Shown here: in pieces, positions 1 through 5,347 of the stretch
How positions within the stretch are numbered: position 1 is the stretch's first letter
Layout of the letters: every line of letters begins with the position of its first letter
Source: Sulfurimonas autotrophica
Lineage (GTDB): Bacteria > Campylobacterota > Campylobacteria > Campylobacterales > Sulfurimonadaceae
Length of the DNA stretch: 5,347 bases
Reading direction: 5' to 3'
Assembly (NCBI GenBank): GCA_015662405.1
Contig: DQUE01000038.1
Span: 1 to 5,347 of the forward strand
Translations under genes and position numbers: made by a program
Notes under the pieces: generated by a model
What the model was told of the DNA's origin: nothing
Databases searched by the model: none
The model's input: the letters and a program-made list of their open reading frames with translations, nothing else

Positions 1-1984
1 CTGATTTTTTCTTTACATGTAAAGTGATATCTGTTTTTGGTTTTTGCTTGATGATTTGTGTATGTTTAAGATGTTTTGTTTTGACACGAACACGCATACC
101 GTCAACTTCAATAGTGGCTTCATCCTTGCCTTTCATGGAGACAATAACACCTTTTTGTGAGTGGTATTTTACCTGATCACCGACTCTAAATGCTATCTCT
201 CTTTTGTCCTTTGTTTGTATCTCTTTTGGCAGTTTTTTATTTGCTTTGTTCATTGCACGGTGGATTGCTTTGACATCGCCTGCACGAGCTGCCTTTTTTG
301 CTTCACTGATGGCAATATCATATGAGCGTTTAAGTACTGCTTTTTGCTCTTCGAGTTCACGCAAAAGCGCCTCTTTTTGCTCTTTGAGGGCATACTCTTT
401 TTTGCTGATTTCACTCAGTTTTTCATCAACTTTTTTGTGTTTTTGTTTGAGTTCACGCTCAAGTTGTGAACCACGCTCTATAAGCAGGGAGAGTTTTTCA
501 GAGTTGTCACCATAGACTTTTTTGGCTTCATTGACGATACTATTTGCAATGCCATAACGGCTTGCCGTCTCAAAAGCGTAGCTTTTACCGATGATACCCT
601 GCATAAACTCATAGGTTGGTTTTCTTTGCTCTTCATCATAAATAGCAGCCATAAGCGTAACATCATCACGATCTGCCATAAGTGCGGCAAGACGCTTATG
701 GTGGGTCGTTACAACAACTTTTTGTCCGCGTTTGATGAGGTCATCAAGTATGACTTTAAAAAGAGCGGCCGCTTCATCAGAATCTGTTCCAAGTTCTATC
801 TCATCCACACCGATAAGTGCTGATTTATATGCAAATATTTGAGAAAACTGCTGCATTCTTCCCGCAAAAGTAGAGATGTCATTTTTGACATTTTGCGGAT
901 CATCTATAATTGCTTCAATGGTTTTAAAGTTACCAATATACGATTTTGTAGCATTGAGTTGCATCGGTATAATATACTTTGCCATAAATGCAGAGGCTAA
1001 GATTGACTTTAAAAGCATAGTTTTTCCGCCAGCATTGACACCTGTAATCATTAAAATATTTTTAGAAAAATCAACATTGATTGCTTTGGCATTGTGTAGA
1101 GCAGGGTGGATAAAGTCGCTTAGCACTATTTTTGTATCTTTTTTGCTTTTTATAAGCTGTAAATTTTTACTTTTTGCAAACAGTACTCGTGCTTGATAAT
1201 TATCAAACTTTGTAAACTCTTTATCTATAAAGTTGATAAAAGGTTGGAGTTCAGAGAGCTTTTTTGAGAATTCCTTGGCATATTCATAAAAAATCGCTTC
1301 ACGCTCTTGCTCTATAAAACGAATCTGCTCTTTTGATTTGAGAATAGTGTCCGGTGCAACATAAAAAAATCCTCCACTGCTTCTACCAAGAATTGCTCCT
1401 TTAAGCACATGGTTAAATCCACCTCGAACAAGCAGACACTCTTCATTGTTTACAAAGTGAATCTGTGTATCGACAAGATAACCTGCAAGTTTGGAACTTG
1501 ACATCATGCGCTTGAGTGCGCTAGAGATGTTATTTTTATGCTCTTGTATCTTTTGGCTTAGTCGAAAAAGATTTTCATCTAAATTCTCTTCAAATCTTCC
1601 TTCTTGGGTAAAGTACTTCTCTATTTCTAAAAACTGCTCAGGAATGATGATTTTTTGCATCCATTCACCAATGATGCCATCAAGTTCACGATTTTTGAAA
1701 TAACGAAAATAGCGTACAATTTTGACTATTTCAAAAATCTGTTCAAAACGTAAAACACCATGTTTTTTTAAATGCCCTTTTATGTCAAAAAAATCACTCA
1801 CTTTTGGAGGTGCCTTAAACTCTAGCTTATCTAGCTCTTTGATATAGCGAAAATGGAGCTCCTGATCACCTTCAATATATAAAGAGCATTCTCGTGAGAA
1901 AAAACTTTTAAATTGCTCTATATGTGCATCTAAATCAAGTTGCTGGATTAGGGTCTGGATTTTGCTTGGTTTATCTATTTTCAT
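1..1984 (-). CDS. mutS2: MutS2 family DNA-binding ATPase (3' end cut off by window edge)
   Basis: The visible part is 661 codons from the ATG at 1984. An in-frame TAA at 2002-2000 lies just upstream, so no earlier start is available. Residues 1 to about 290 form the MutS core and lever region, with no N-terminal mismatch-recognition domain, which separates MutS2 from MutS1. The ATPase follows: Walker A GVNAGGKT at 315-322, Walker B with D394 and E395, and a TTHH switch with H428 and H429. A charged coiled coil spans roughly 495-575, and a KOW-like small beta domain starts near 599 (FRVGDQVKYHSQKG). The family normally ends in an Smr nuclease domain, which would lie beyond base 1; known members are about 730-790 residues. 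Family roles include suppression of homologous recombination in Helicobacter pylori and splitting of collided ribosomes in Bacillus. The gene starts 22 nt after its upstream neighbour and has only a weak purine-rich ribosome site (AAAGAA). Identification is secure; the role in this organism is inferred. Confidence 0.95.
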   Translation of the reverse strand, partial: MKIDKPSKIQTLIQQLDLDAHIEQFKSFFSRECSLYIEGDQELHFRYIKELDKLEFKAPPKVSDFFDIKGHLKKHGVLRFEQIFEIVKIVRYFRYFKNRELDGIIGEWMQKIIIPEQFLEIEKYFTQEGRFEENLDENLFRLSQKIQEHKNNISSALKRMMSSSKLAGYLVDTQIHFVNNEECLLVRGGFNHVLKGAILGRSSGGFFYVAPDTILKSKEQIRFIEQEREAIFYEYAKEFSKKLSELQPFINFIDKEFTKFDNYQARVLFAKSKNLQLIKSKKDTKIVLSDFIHPALHNAKAINVDFSKNILMITGVNAGGKTMLLKSILASAFMAKYIIPMQLNATKSYIGNFKTIEAIIDDPQNVKNDISTFAGRMQQFSQIFAYKSALIGVDEIELGTDSDEAAALFKVILDDLIKRGQKVVVTTHHKRLAALMADRDDVTLMAAIYDEEQRKPTYEFMQGIIGKSYAFETASRYGIANSIVNEAKKVYGDNSEKLSLLIERGSQLERELKQKHKKVDEKLSEISKKEYALKEQKEALLRELEEQKAVLKRSYDIAISEAKKAARAGDVKAIHRAMNKANKKLPKEIQTKDKREIAFRVGDQVKYHSQKGVIVSMKGKDEATIEVDGMRVRVKTKHLKHTQIIKQKPKTDITLHVKKKS
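13..22. repeat. Iterated palindrome TTACATGTAA, copy 1
   Basis: The 10-base palindrome extends here to a perfect 14-base palindrome at 11-24 (CTTTACATGTAAAG), the longest of the four copies in the window. It lies inside mutS2, where the minus strand reads TTA CAT GTA (Leu-His-Val) in the linker before the expected Smr domain. No role is known. Its recurrence in other genes suggests a DNA-level motif. Confidence 0.6.
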
Positions 1985-2006
1985 ATGCGTTATTATTCTT
2001 TAATTT

Positions 2007-2336
2007 TTATTCGCAAGTAGATGCACTAATCATTTCTGCATAATGCGGTGTGTTCTTTTTCCCTATGAAAGTATGGGTTCCAATACTGAGAGAGTAGGTA
2101 GTTGCATTTACCTCAACACCGTTACATGTAATCGTTTTGCCTTGTTTGTATTTTACAATTGCATTGAGCATTTTATCTCTTTGTGCTTGATTATATTTGT
2201 TGTAGGCAATAGCACCGAGAATAACAGTTACAAGAACTGCTCCAATAATGAGCTTTTGTGATCTGTTTAATTCGGTAAAATAGTGCAGAGTCAAGAATAA
2301 AAGGGTGAATATAATTAAACCATATATATATGCCAC
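2007..2336 (-). CDS. Small two-helix membrane protein of unknown function
   Basis: This is a 109-residue protein I cannot assign to a named family. Two hydrophobic segments are evident, about residues 2-20 and 29-45, separated by a short polar loop (TELNRSQK). They suggest a membrane hairpin with both ends on the same side. The remaining 60 residues look soluble: a basic helix (about 47-65) and then a beta-rich tail with Cys71 and Cys108, which could pair if the tail is periplasmic. The start is GTG at 2336, whose first base is also the last base of the murC stop (TAGTG). A strong AGAGGA lies 8 nt upstream, and an in-frame TAG slightly further upstream rules out a longer form. It sits between murC and mutS2 with tight spacing, so it is co-transcribed with them. 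From memory, H. pylori also has a small hypothetical gene at this place. A cell-envelope role would be a guess. Confidence 0.8.
   Translation of the reverse strand: MAYIYGLIIFTLLFLTLHYFTELNRSQKLIIGAVLVTVILGAIAYNKYNQAQRDKMLNAIVKYKQGKTITCNGVEVNATTYSLSIGTHTFIGKKNTPHYAEMISASTCE
2122..2131. repeat. Iterated palindrome TTACATGTAA, copy 2
   Basis: A perfect 10-base palindrome inside the small membrane protein gene. The minus strand reads it in a different frame from copy 1, as ATT ACA TGT AAC (Ile-Thr-Cys-Asn), so it encodes Cys71 of that protein. The flanking bases (G at 2121, T at 2132) do not extend the symmetry. Confidence 0.6.
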
Positions 2337-3649
2337 TATGCAGTTCCTCTAATTTGATAGGTAATGTCACCAGCACCAAAACCGATGATAAGTCCTTTGT
2401 TGAGTGTTTCAATCTGTTTATTATCTTTAATAACAGTTATGGCGTTATCTGCACGTGAGATTTTATCAGCCATGGTTAGATTATACTCTTTGAAATTTTC
2501 TTGAAAATCGATCTCTCTTGGAGCCTCTCCTGCTGCCCATACGGGTAATATTATAAGCTCTTTCGCACCGTCAAAACATTTGATAAACTCTTCTAAATTA
2601 TCAATTGTTCTTGAGTATTTATGCGGTTGCCAAATAGCTGTAATCTTATCAAAACCTTTGAGTGATGCATACTCTTTAACGGACTCAAAAGTAGCTTTTA
2701 TTTCAGTTGGGTGGTGTCCATAGTCATCTATAATGACACTGTCATGCTCAAAACCGACTATATCAAACCGTTTTTTAATACCTTTGAAATGTAAAAGATT
2801 TTTGCGTATATCTTCAATCTTCATTGATTCATGAGCTGCAAGTATAGCAAGGGAGGCATCAATGGCTATATGTTTTCCAAATCCCCAGACGTCAAACGTA
2901 CCAAAATCACGGAATGTAAAACGGGTATGGGGCTGATTATCTCTTAGAACAAATTCTATATTTTGTATATCTTTACTTGGGTAGAGCCACTGAGCCTCTA
3001 TTTCATTGACAAGGGTAGCTAAAAATGGATCTTCAGCATTGAGAACCTTTAGTGGTGCTTTGTTTATAAATGTTTTGTAAGAATCATAAAATCTTTCATA
3101 ATTGTAATCATAGTACTCCATATGTTCAGGTTCTGCATTGATAACAATTGCACAATATGGATTTGAATTGATAAAACTTCCATCACTCTCATCGGCTTCA
3201 AAAATCATTATATCATTTGTAGCGTCATAGCGAACATTTGCACCAAACTCTTTTGACTCTGCCCCTATAATCGCTGAACCATGCATAATGGCTGCAAGAA
3301 TTGCAGTAGTGGTACTTTTCCCATGTGCACCTGCAACTGAATATACTCTTTTGTTATGAAGGATTTTAGGGAGTGCTTCACGACGGGCAAGAACTTCTAT
3401 GCCTTTTGCTTTTGCAGCAACTATCTCAGGATTGTCAAGAGGAATAATAGCAGAATGGATAACCAAGTCTTGATCATCTATAGCTTTTGCTGAGTGAGGT
3501 ACTGTTACATCTATACCAAGCTCACGGAGCTTTTGTGTGATAATTGTATCTTTTATATCAGAACCACTTACTTTGTGCCCTTGATAGTGCATATATTGTG
3601 CTAATCCTGAAATGCCTATACCGCCAATGCCTATGAAATGTATTTTCAT
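2336..3649 (-). CDS. murC: UDP-N-acetylmuramate--L-alanine ligase MurC
   Basis: MurC is the cytoplasmic ATP-dependent ligase that adds L-alanine to UDP-N-acetylmuramate, the first amino acid of the peptidoglycan stem. The 437-residue length is normal to slightly short for the family. The N-terminal UDP-binding glycine loop GIGGIGISGLA is at 7-17 and the ATP loop GAHGKST at 107-113 (Lys111). EADESDGSF follows at 151-159, then NAEPEHMEYY at 171-180 with His177, KKRF with Arg294, and DDYGHHPTE with Asp309. The motif that in E. coli reads HNALN (Asn293, Asn296) reads HIAID here (260-264), so both normally conserved asparagines are replaced. The rest of the site is intact, so the enzyme is probably active. 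The start ATG overlaps the stop of the upstream gene (ATGA), with AGGTGA 6 nt upstream. Position after dapC fits a peptidoglycan precursor operon. Confidence 0.97.
   Translation of the reverse strand: MKIHFIGIGGIGISGLAQYMHYQGHKVSGSDIKDTIITQKLRELGIDVTVPHSAKAIDDQDLVIHSAIIPLDNPEIVAAKAKGIEVLARREALPKILHNKRVYSVAGAHGKSTTTAILAAIMHGSAIIGAESKEFGANVRYDATNDIMIFEADESDGSFINSNPYCAIVINAEPEHMEYYDYNYERFYDSYKTFINKAPLKVLNAEDPFLATLVNEIEAQWLYPSKDIQNIEFVLRDNQPHTRFTFRDFGTFDVWGFGKHIAIDASLAILAAHESMKIEDIRKNLLHFKGIKKRFDIVGFEHDSVIIDDYGHHPTEIKATFESVKEYASLKGFDKITAIWQPHKYSRTIDNLEEFIKCFDGAKELIILPVWAAGEAPREIDFQENFKEYNLTMADKISRADNAITVIKDNKQIETLNKGLIIGFGAGDITYQIRGTA
2345..2350 (-). promoter_or_regulatory. Ribosome binding site for the small membrane protein
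   Basis: AGAGGA on the minus strand lies inside the last codons of murC, 8 nt before the GTG at 2336. It supports GTG as the true start of the downstream gene. It also implies coupling, because ribosomes terminating on murC stop exactly at the TAGTG junction. Confidence 0.75.
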
Positions 3650-4170
3650 GCTCTATCACCTTTCTCTTTCATAGTATCAAGCAATTTTTGTGCCGTTGGC
3701 TGAAAGGCACTTATATAAAATGTGCCAGCTCTTTGTGTGGCCTCAATATCCGCTATTCTATCTATAAAATCCTCTAAAGTGATTTTTTCTGCAGCAGCTA
3801 TCTGGTGTAGTTTTAATGCATTTGAAAACTTTTCATCATTGCTAAGTCCACTAAGCACTTCAAAAAGAGCAGCAGCATCACTCAGCTCACCTGCACAATA
3901 GTGCTCTATTGCATATTCGTATAAAGCACGAAGCGTTGCAAAATCCTGTACTTCATTTATATCCATCTTTCGATGTGCTTCAAGTGTTTGTGTGAGCTTT
4001 TCAAGTGCCAAATCAAGAATATTTGCATAAAAGCCTTGGAGTGCCTCTTCATTAAACGTATCATGTGCTTGTTGTTCTAATACATAGAGTGAAGCTATAT
4101 CGCCATCTTGTTGTGCTTGTAGGACTTTTTCTTTTAATGCTTGTTCTTTTTTATTTTTATCTTTGCTCAC
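3646..4170 (-). CDS. Helical TPR-like protein of unknown function
   Basis: A 174-residue protein without signal peptide or membrane segment, so probably cytoplasmic. I do not recognise a named family. It starts with a lysine-rich tail (SKDKNKKEQ) and is then almost entirely amphipathic helix. Residues about 81-126 (RALYEYAIEHYCAGELSDAA onward) have the spacing of small and aromatic residues seen in TPR or similar helical repeats, suggesting a protein-binding scaffold; this is inferred from pattern only. The start is GTG at 4170, supported by a near-ideal AAGGAG 7 nt upstream. It overlaps the end of the aminotransferase gene by 14 nt, and its own TGA overlaps the murC ATG, so it is locked between two precursor-synthesis genes and probably made at matched levels. 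A role with MurC or cell-wall synthesis is possible but not shown by the sequence. Confidence 0.85.
   Translation of the reverse strand: MSKDKNKKEQALKEKVLQAQQDGDIASLYVLEQQAHDTFNEEALQGFYANILDLALEKLTQTLEAHRKMDINEVQDFATLRALYEYAIEHYCAGELSDAAALFEVLSGLSNDEKFSNALKLHQIAAAEKITLEDFIDRIADIEATQRAGTFYISAFQPTAQKLLDTMKEKGDRA
3656..3661 (-). promoter_or_regulatory. Ribosome binding site for murC
   Basis: AGGTGA on the minus strand lies 6 nt before the murC ATG at 3649, inside the last codons of the upstream gene. With the 4-nt ATGA overlap it indicates translational coupling and fixes the murC start. Confidence 0.75.
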
Positions 4171-5302
4171 GTAAACACTCCTTCACTCTTTTTAGCGCAT
4201 CTTCTGTTTTTTGGGGACTCTCTACTAGGGCAATACGCACAAAACCTTTTCCAGGGTTTTTACCCTCTGCATCCTCTCTAGCAAGAAACTCACCAGGAAG
4301 TACTTTAACGTTGTAGTCTCTGTAGAGTTTCTTGGTAAATGCTAAGGCATCACCGACATAGAGCCAAAGGTAGAATGTTGCATCTGGAATCTCTGTTTTG
4401 AGTATAGCTTTAGCAATTTGAAAGTTTTCTTTATAAATTGCTCTTGCTTGTGCGACATGCTCTTCATCGCTCCACGCCTTTGCTGCTGCTTGTTGTAGTG
4501 GGAGTGGTGAAGCACAGCCTATGTAGGTTCTATATTTCATATATGCTTGCAGTATTGTTGCATCACCCGCTATAAATCCTGAACGAAGACCAGGTGCAGA
4601 AGAACGTTTGGAGATAGAGTTAATAACCAAAATATTTTTAAAACTATCATTATTTACATGTAAAGCAGCTTCTAAAAGAGAGGGTGGTGGATTATCGGTA
4701 TAGATCTCACTGTAACACTCATCATTTAAGAGAACAAAATTGTGTTTGAGTGCTAGTTTGACCCACTCTCCTAACTCTTGGAGTGTGAGTGTTGCTGTTG
4801 TCGGATTGTTTGGAAAATTAAGTATGACAAGGTTACATGTAGATAGCAGATCTTCATTTATTGTTGGTTTATAGTTGTTTTGTTTATTTAAACTTAGATG
4901 AATAACTTTTGCTCTTGTTGCAAGTGCTGCTCCTTCATATATTTGATAAAAAGGATTTGTATAAGCCATGACAGGCTCTTTTATGTCAAAAAGTAAAAAT
5001 TGTGGAAAGTTAAAAAGCACTTCACGTGTTCCAAAGGTCGGAATTATTTGTTCATCTTGCAGAGTAACACCGAATCTTCTGTGCATAAAATCTCTTTGTG
5101 CTTTTCGTAAAATAGATTCACCAGCTGTCTTTGGATATTTTTTGAGTAAAGGGGCATTCACGCAAAGAGCTTTTTGGATAAAATCAGGTGTTGCAAACTG
5201 TGGTTCACCAATGGTTAAAACTGATGGGAAGTAGTCTTGATTTGGTTTTACATTTTCAAGTAAGTTGTTTAATTTTTCAAATGGATAGGGTTCAAAATTC
5301 AT
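4157..5302 (-). CDS. dapC: PLP-dependent class I/II aminotransferase, probable succinyldiaminopimelate transaminase
   Basis: This is a fold-type I aminotransferase of 381 residues counted from ATG 5302. PLP-site residues are visible: NFPNNP at 162-167 (Asn166), NDECYSEIY at 193-201 (Asp194, Tyr197), the Schiff-base lysine in SISKRS (Lys232), Arg240 in LRSGF, and the carboxylate-binding Arg356 in FVRIALV. The N-terminus, PYPFEKL followed by LTIGEPQFATPDFI, matches the usual opening of DapC, which makes N-succinyl-L,L-diaminopimelate from the 6-oxo acid using glutamate, on the way to lysine and meso-diaminopimelate. An aspartate-type aminotransferase is the main alternative. The next cell-wall gene, murC, is two genes downstream, which favours DapC. 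Other in-frame starts are ATG 5311 and GTG 5314. I prefer 5302 because AAGTGA lies 8 nt before it and the family normally begins close to the PYPFEKL motif. The gene is first in the visible operon. Confidence 0.88.
   Translation of the reverse strand: MNFEPYPFEKLNNLLENVKPNQDYFPSVLTIGEPQFATPDFIQKALCVNAPLLKKYPKTAGESILRKAQRDFMHRRFGVTLQDEQIIPTFGTREVLFNFPQFLLFDIKEPVMAYTNPFYQIYEGAALATRAKVIHLSLNKQNNYKPTINEDLLSTCNLVILNFPNNPTTATLTLQELGEWVKLALKHNFVLLNDECYSEIYTDNPPPSLLEAALHVNNDSFKNILVINSISKRSSAPGLRSGFIAGDATILQAYMKYRTYIGCASPLPLQQAAAKAWSDEEHVAQARAIYKENFQIAKAILKTEIPDATFYLWLYVGDALAFTKKLYRDYNVKVLPGEFLAREDAEGKNPGKGFVRIALVESPQKTEDALKRVKECLREQR
4178..4183 (-). promoter_or_regulatory. Strong ribosome binding site for the TPR-like gene
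   Basis: AAGGAG on the minus strand, 7 nt before the GTG at 4170, lies within the 3' end of the aminotransferase gene. It is the best Shine-Dalgarno match in the window and decides the GTG start of a gene that would otherwise lack a good start codon. Confidence 0.8.
4654..4663. repeat. Iterated palindrome TTACATGTAA, copy 3
   Basis: The perfect palindrome extends to 12 bases here (TTTACATGTAAA, 4653-4664). It lies inside the aminotransferase gene, read as TTA CAT GTA (Leu-His-Val), the same frame as copy 1 in mutS2 although the proteins are unrelated. Confidence 0.6.
4833..4841. repeat. Iterated palindrome TTACATGTA, copy 4
   Basis: The 8-base palindromic core TACATGTA (4834-4841) with the 5' T kept; the outer pair is T and G, so the 10-base form has one mismatch. 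It lies inside the aminotransferase gene, read as TCT ACA TGT AAC (Ser-Thr-Cys-Asn), the same frame as copy 2, about 180 bases from copy 3. Confidence 0.55.
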
Positions 5303-5310
5303 AATTATCA

Positions 5311-5316
5311 TCACTT
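5311..5316 (-). promoter_or_regulatory. Probable ribosome binding site of the aminotransferase gene
   Basis: AAGTGA on the minus strand is a moderate Shine-Dalgarno match 8 nt before ATG 5302. It overlaps the alternative start codons at 5311 and 5314, which argues against those upstream starts because no purine-rich site is suitably placed for them. Confidence 0.55.
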
Positions 5317-5331
5317 TATTTAATTAAAGCG

Positions 5332-5337
5332 ATTATA
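5332..5337 (-). promoter_or_regulatory. Predicted sigma-70 -10 box for the operon
   Basis: TATAAT on the minus strand is a perfect -10 consensus. Transcription would begin near 5325 and give a leader of roughly 20-25 nt before ATG 5302, reasonable for an operon start. The -35 region falls outside the window, and -35 boxes are poorly conserved in Campylobacterota, so this rests on the -10 alone. Genes further upstream could also read through. Confidence 0.55.
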
Positions 5338-5346
5338 CTGTATAAT
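5332..5346. repeat. Perfect 7+7 inverted repeat over the -10 box
   Basis: ATTATAC, one T, then GTATAAT: a perfect inverted repeat with a single-base spacer. It contains the operon's minus-strand TATAAT (5337-5332) and a plus-strand TATAAT (5341-5346). It may be a symmetric bidirectional promoter core, a repressor operator covering the -10, or chance in AT-rich DNA. Confidence 0.5.
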
Positions 5347-5347
5347 A

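Noticed and set aside
320..470. Recurring short words such as GAGTTCACG and TTTTTGCTC
   Set aside because: They come from the repetitive Glu/Lys/Gln/Leu coiled coil of MutS2 and are not a DNA repeat family.
204..515. Plus-strand open frame of 103 codons, and similar plus-strand frames at 626-823, 876-1196 and 1491-1703
   Set aside because: They lie antisense to mutS2, whose continuous frame and ATPase motifs are unmistakable. Their products are Ser/Phe/Leu-rich, as expected for the complement of a charged protein.
478..690. Minus-strand 70-codon frame inside mutS2
   Set aside because: It is an out-of-frame shadow of the MutS2 ATPase region, without a ribosome site or recognisable features.
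764..773. GC-rich palindrome AGCGGCCGCT (a NotI site) in AT-rich DNA
   Set aside because: It encodes an Ala-rich stretch just after the MutS2 Walker B and occurs once, so protein coding explains it.
1985..2006. Possible terminator or promoter between the small membrane gene and mutS2
   Set aside because: The gap is only 22 AT-rich bases with no hairpin followed by a T-run and no clear -10 box, so read-through is more likely.
5303..5314. Longer aminotransferase starts at GTG 5314 or ATG 5311
   Set aside because: Both would overlap the best ribosome site and would add only Met/Ile residues ahead of the normal family N-terminus. They cannot be fully excluded.

Overview
The window is a compact, single-direction stretch of an AT-rich bacterial chromosome. 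All five genes lie on the minus strand, so the transcript reads from the right edge to the left edge. The protein styles (a MurC with GIGGIGISGLA and DDYGHHPTE, a MutS2 with a TGVNAGGKT P-loop, a DapC-like aminotransferase) and the gene order suggest a Campylobacterota (Epsilonproteobacteria) member, perhaps a Sulfurimonas-like organism. That placement is inference from memory of the group; no search was run.

Layout in transcription order: a short upstream region with a TATAAT -10 box (5303-5347); a PLP-dependent aminotransferase, probably succinyldiaminopimelate transaminase dapC (5302-4157); an uncharacterised helical, TPR-like soluble protein with a GTG start (4170-3646); murC (3649-2336); an uncharacterised small two-helix membrane protein with a GTG start (2336-2007); and mutS2, whose 3' end including the expected Smr domain lies beyond the left edge (1984-1). 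The first four genes overlap by 14, 4 and 1 nt, and mutS2 follows after 22 nt. This is the packing of one translationally coupled operon, and no internal terminator was seen. No gene-free stretch exceeds 45 bases. I found no tRNA, rRNA, CRISPR array or mobile element.

Functionally, DapC would supply a precursor of meso-diaminopimelate, and MurC adds L-alanine to UDP-MurNAc, so the front of the operon serves peptidoglycan precursor synthesis. MutS2 at the distal end belongs to DNA recombination control or ribosome rescue and is probably a conserved passenger.

The genes are mostly ordinary housekeeping functions. The most interesting signal is at the DNA level. The palindrome TTACATGTAA (core TACATGTA) occurs four times, in three different genes and two reading frames, and every ACATGT in the window sits inside it. 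This resembles a highly iterated palindrome. Other points worth a look are a perfectly symmetric -10 region, substitution of the normally invariant Asn pair in MurC, and two undescribed small proteins coupled to murC.
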